Below are positions 63,946-64,000 of a DNA stretch of 64,000 nt, one piece after another (within the stretch, counting starts at the first letter, position 1; every line of letters begins with the position of its first letter). The DNA is from Oncomelania hupensis. Its lineage: Eukaryota; Mollusca; Gastropoda; Littorinimorpha; Pomatiopsidae. Position numbers and translations under genes: made by a program. The stretch spans positions 15,280,522 to 15,344,521 of the forward strand of contig CM072513.1 in the NCBI GenBank assembly GCA_036898135.1, written 5' to 3'. Under the pieces are notes generated by a model that saw nothing but the letters and a program-made list of their open reading frames with translations, was not told the DNA's origin and ran no database searches.

Positions 63946-64000
63946 TCCATGGTCTTGATGTTCCCCTTAACACCTCCATCTCCCAATCTCTCTATTCTAG

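Overview
This window looks like intergenic, transposon-dense nuclear DNA of a eukaryote, most plausibly a marine invertebrate and perhaps a mollusc. That assignment is inference, resting on abundant CT/GA, CA and trinucleotide microsatellites, many minisatellites, tRNA-derived SINEs, 5'-truncated LINEs and several Ty3/gypsy-type LTR elements. I recognise no host protein-coding gene, rRNA gene or intact tRNA gene. Most long open frames outside the LTR elements are artefacts of tandem repeats.

Roughly half of the window is five LTR retrotransposons, all on the minus strand. Each has paired LTRs and a 5-bp target-site duplication (TSD). Element A is 9900-17047 (TSD GAAGG). Element C is 21082-26696 (ACTTT) and sits inside an older solo LTR of its own family (20572-26769, GGCTG). 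Element D is 28934-34496 (GACAC), element E is 36791-44144 (ACCAG) and element B is 49326-57418 (TCACT). They form three families: A/B, C/D and E. B is inserted in a 37-bp minisatellite, D in a 29-bp minisatellite and E in a CTA/CTG-rich tract.

The biology of main interest is in these elements. B has one uninterrupted 1,510-codon Gag-Pol reading frame with the order Gag, zinc knuckle, protease, integrase (with a GPY module), reverse transcriptase, RNase H. Integrase before RT is the Ty1/copia order, although the sequences are Ty3/gypsy-like. This fits the Gmr1-type gypsy lineage, and all three families carry a SCAN-like capsid segment in Gag. A, C, D and E have each lost the RT catalytic core (in E also half of integrase) but keep Gag and protease, and A, C and D keep integrase. 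C and D share one deletion junction although their TSDs differ, which suggests an RT-less lineage that kept moving, presumably using RT supplied in trans. B is the only copy here that looks capable of coding for every enzyme.

The C/D family also carries perfect heat-shock-element arrays (alternating GAA/TTC) just upstream of gag, and several paired GAA/TTC sites in each LTR. The A and B LTRs differ by one base that turns a CRE (TGACGTCA) into an AP-1 site (TGAGTCA).

The rest is 0-9.9 kb: microsatellites, a 40-bp and a 24-bp minisatellite, a SINE with TSD at 4.5 kb, and LINE 3' ends at 3.1 and 8.7 kb. At 17-21 kb there are SINEs and an inverted LTR relic, and at 27-36 kb minisatellites and microsatellites. 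At 44-49 kb there are minisatellites and a second LINE with an inverted 5' part. At 57.4-64 kb there are the 37-bp array, a possible MITE, a SINE and more simple repeats. Stretches listed as holding nothing recognised were read on both strands without a supportable call.
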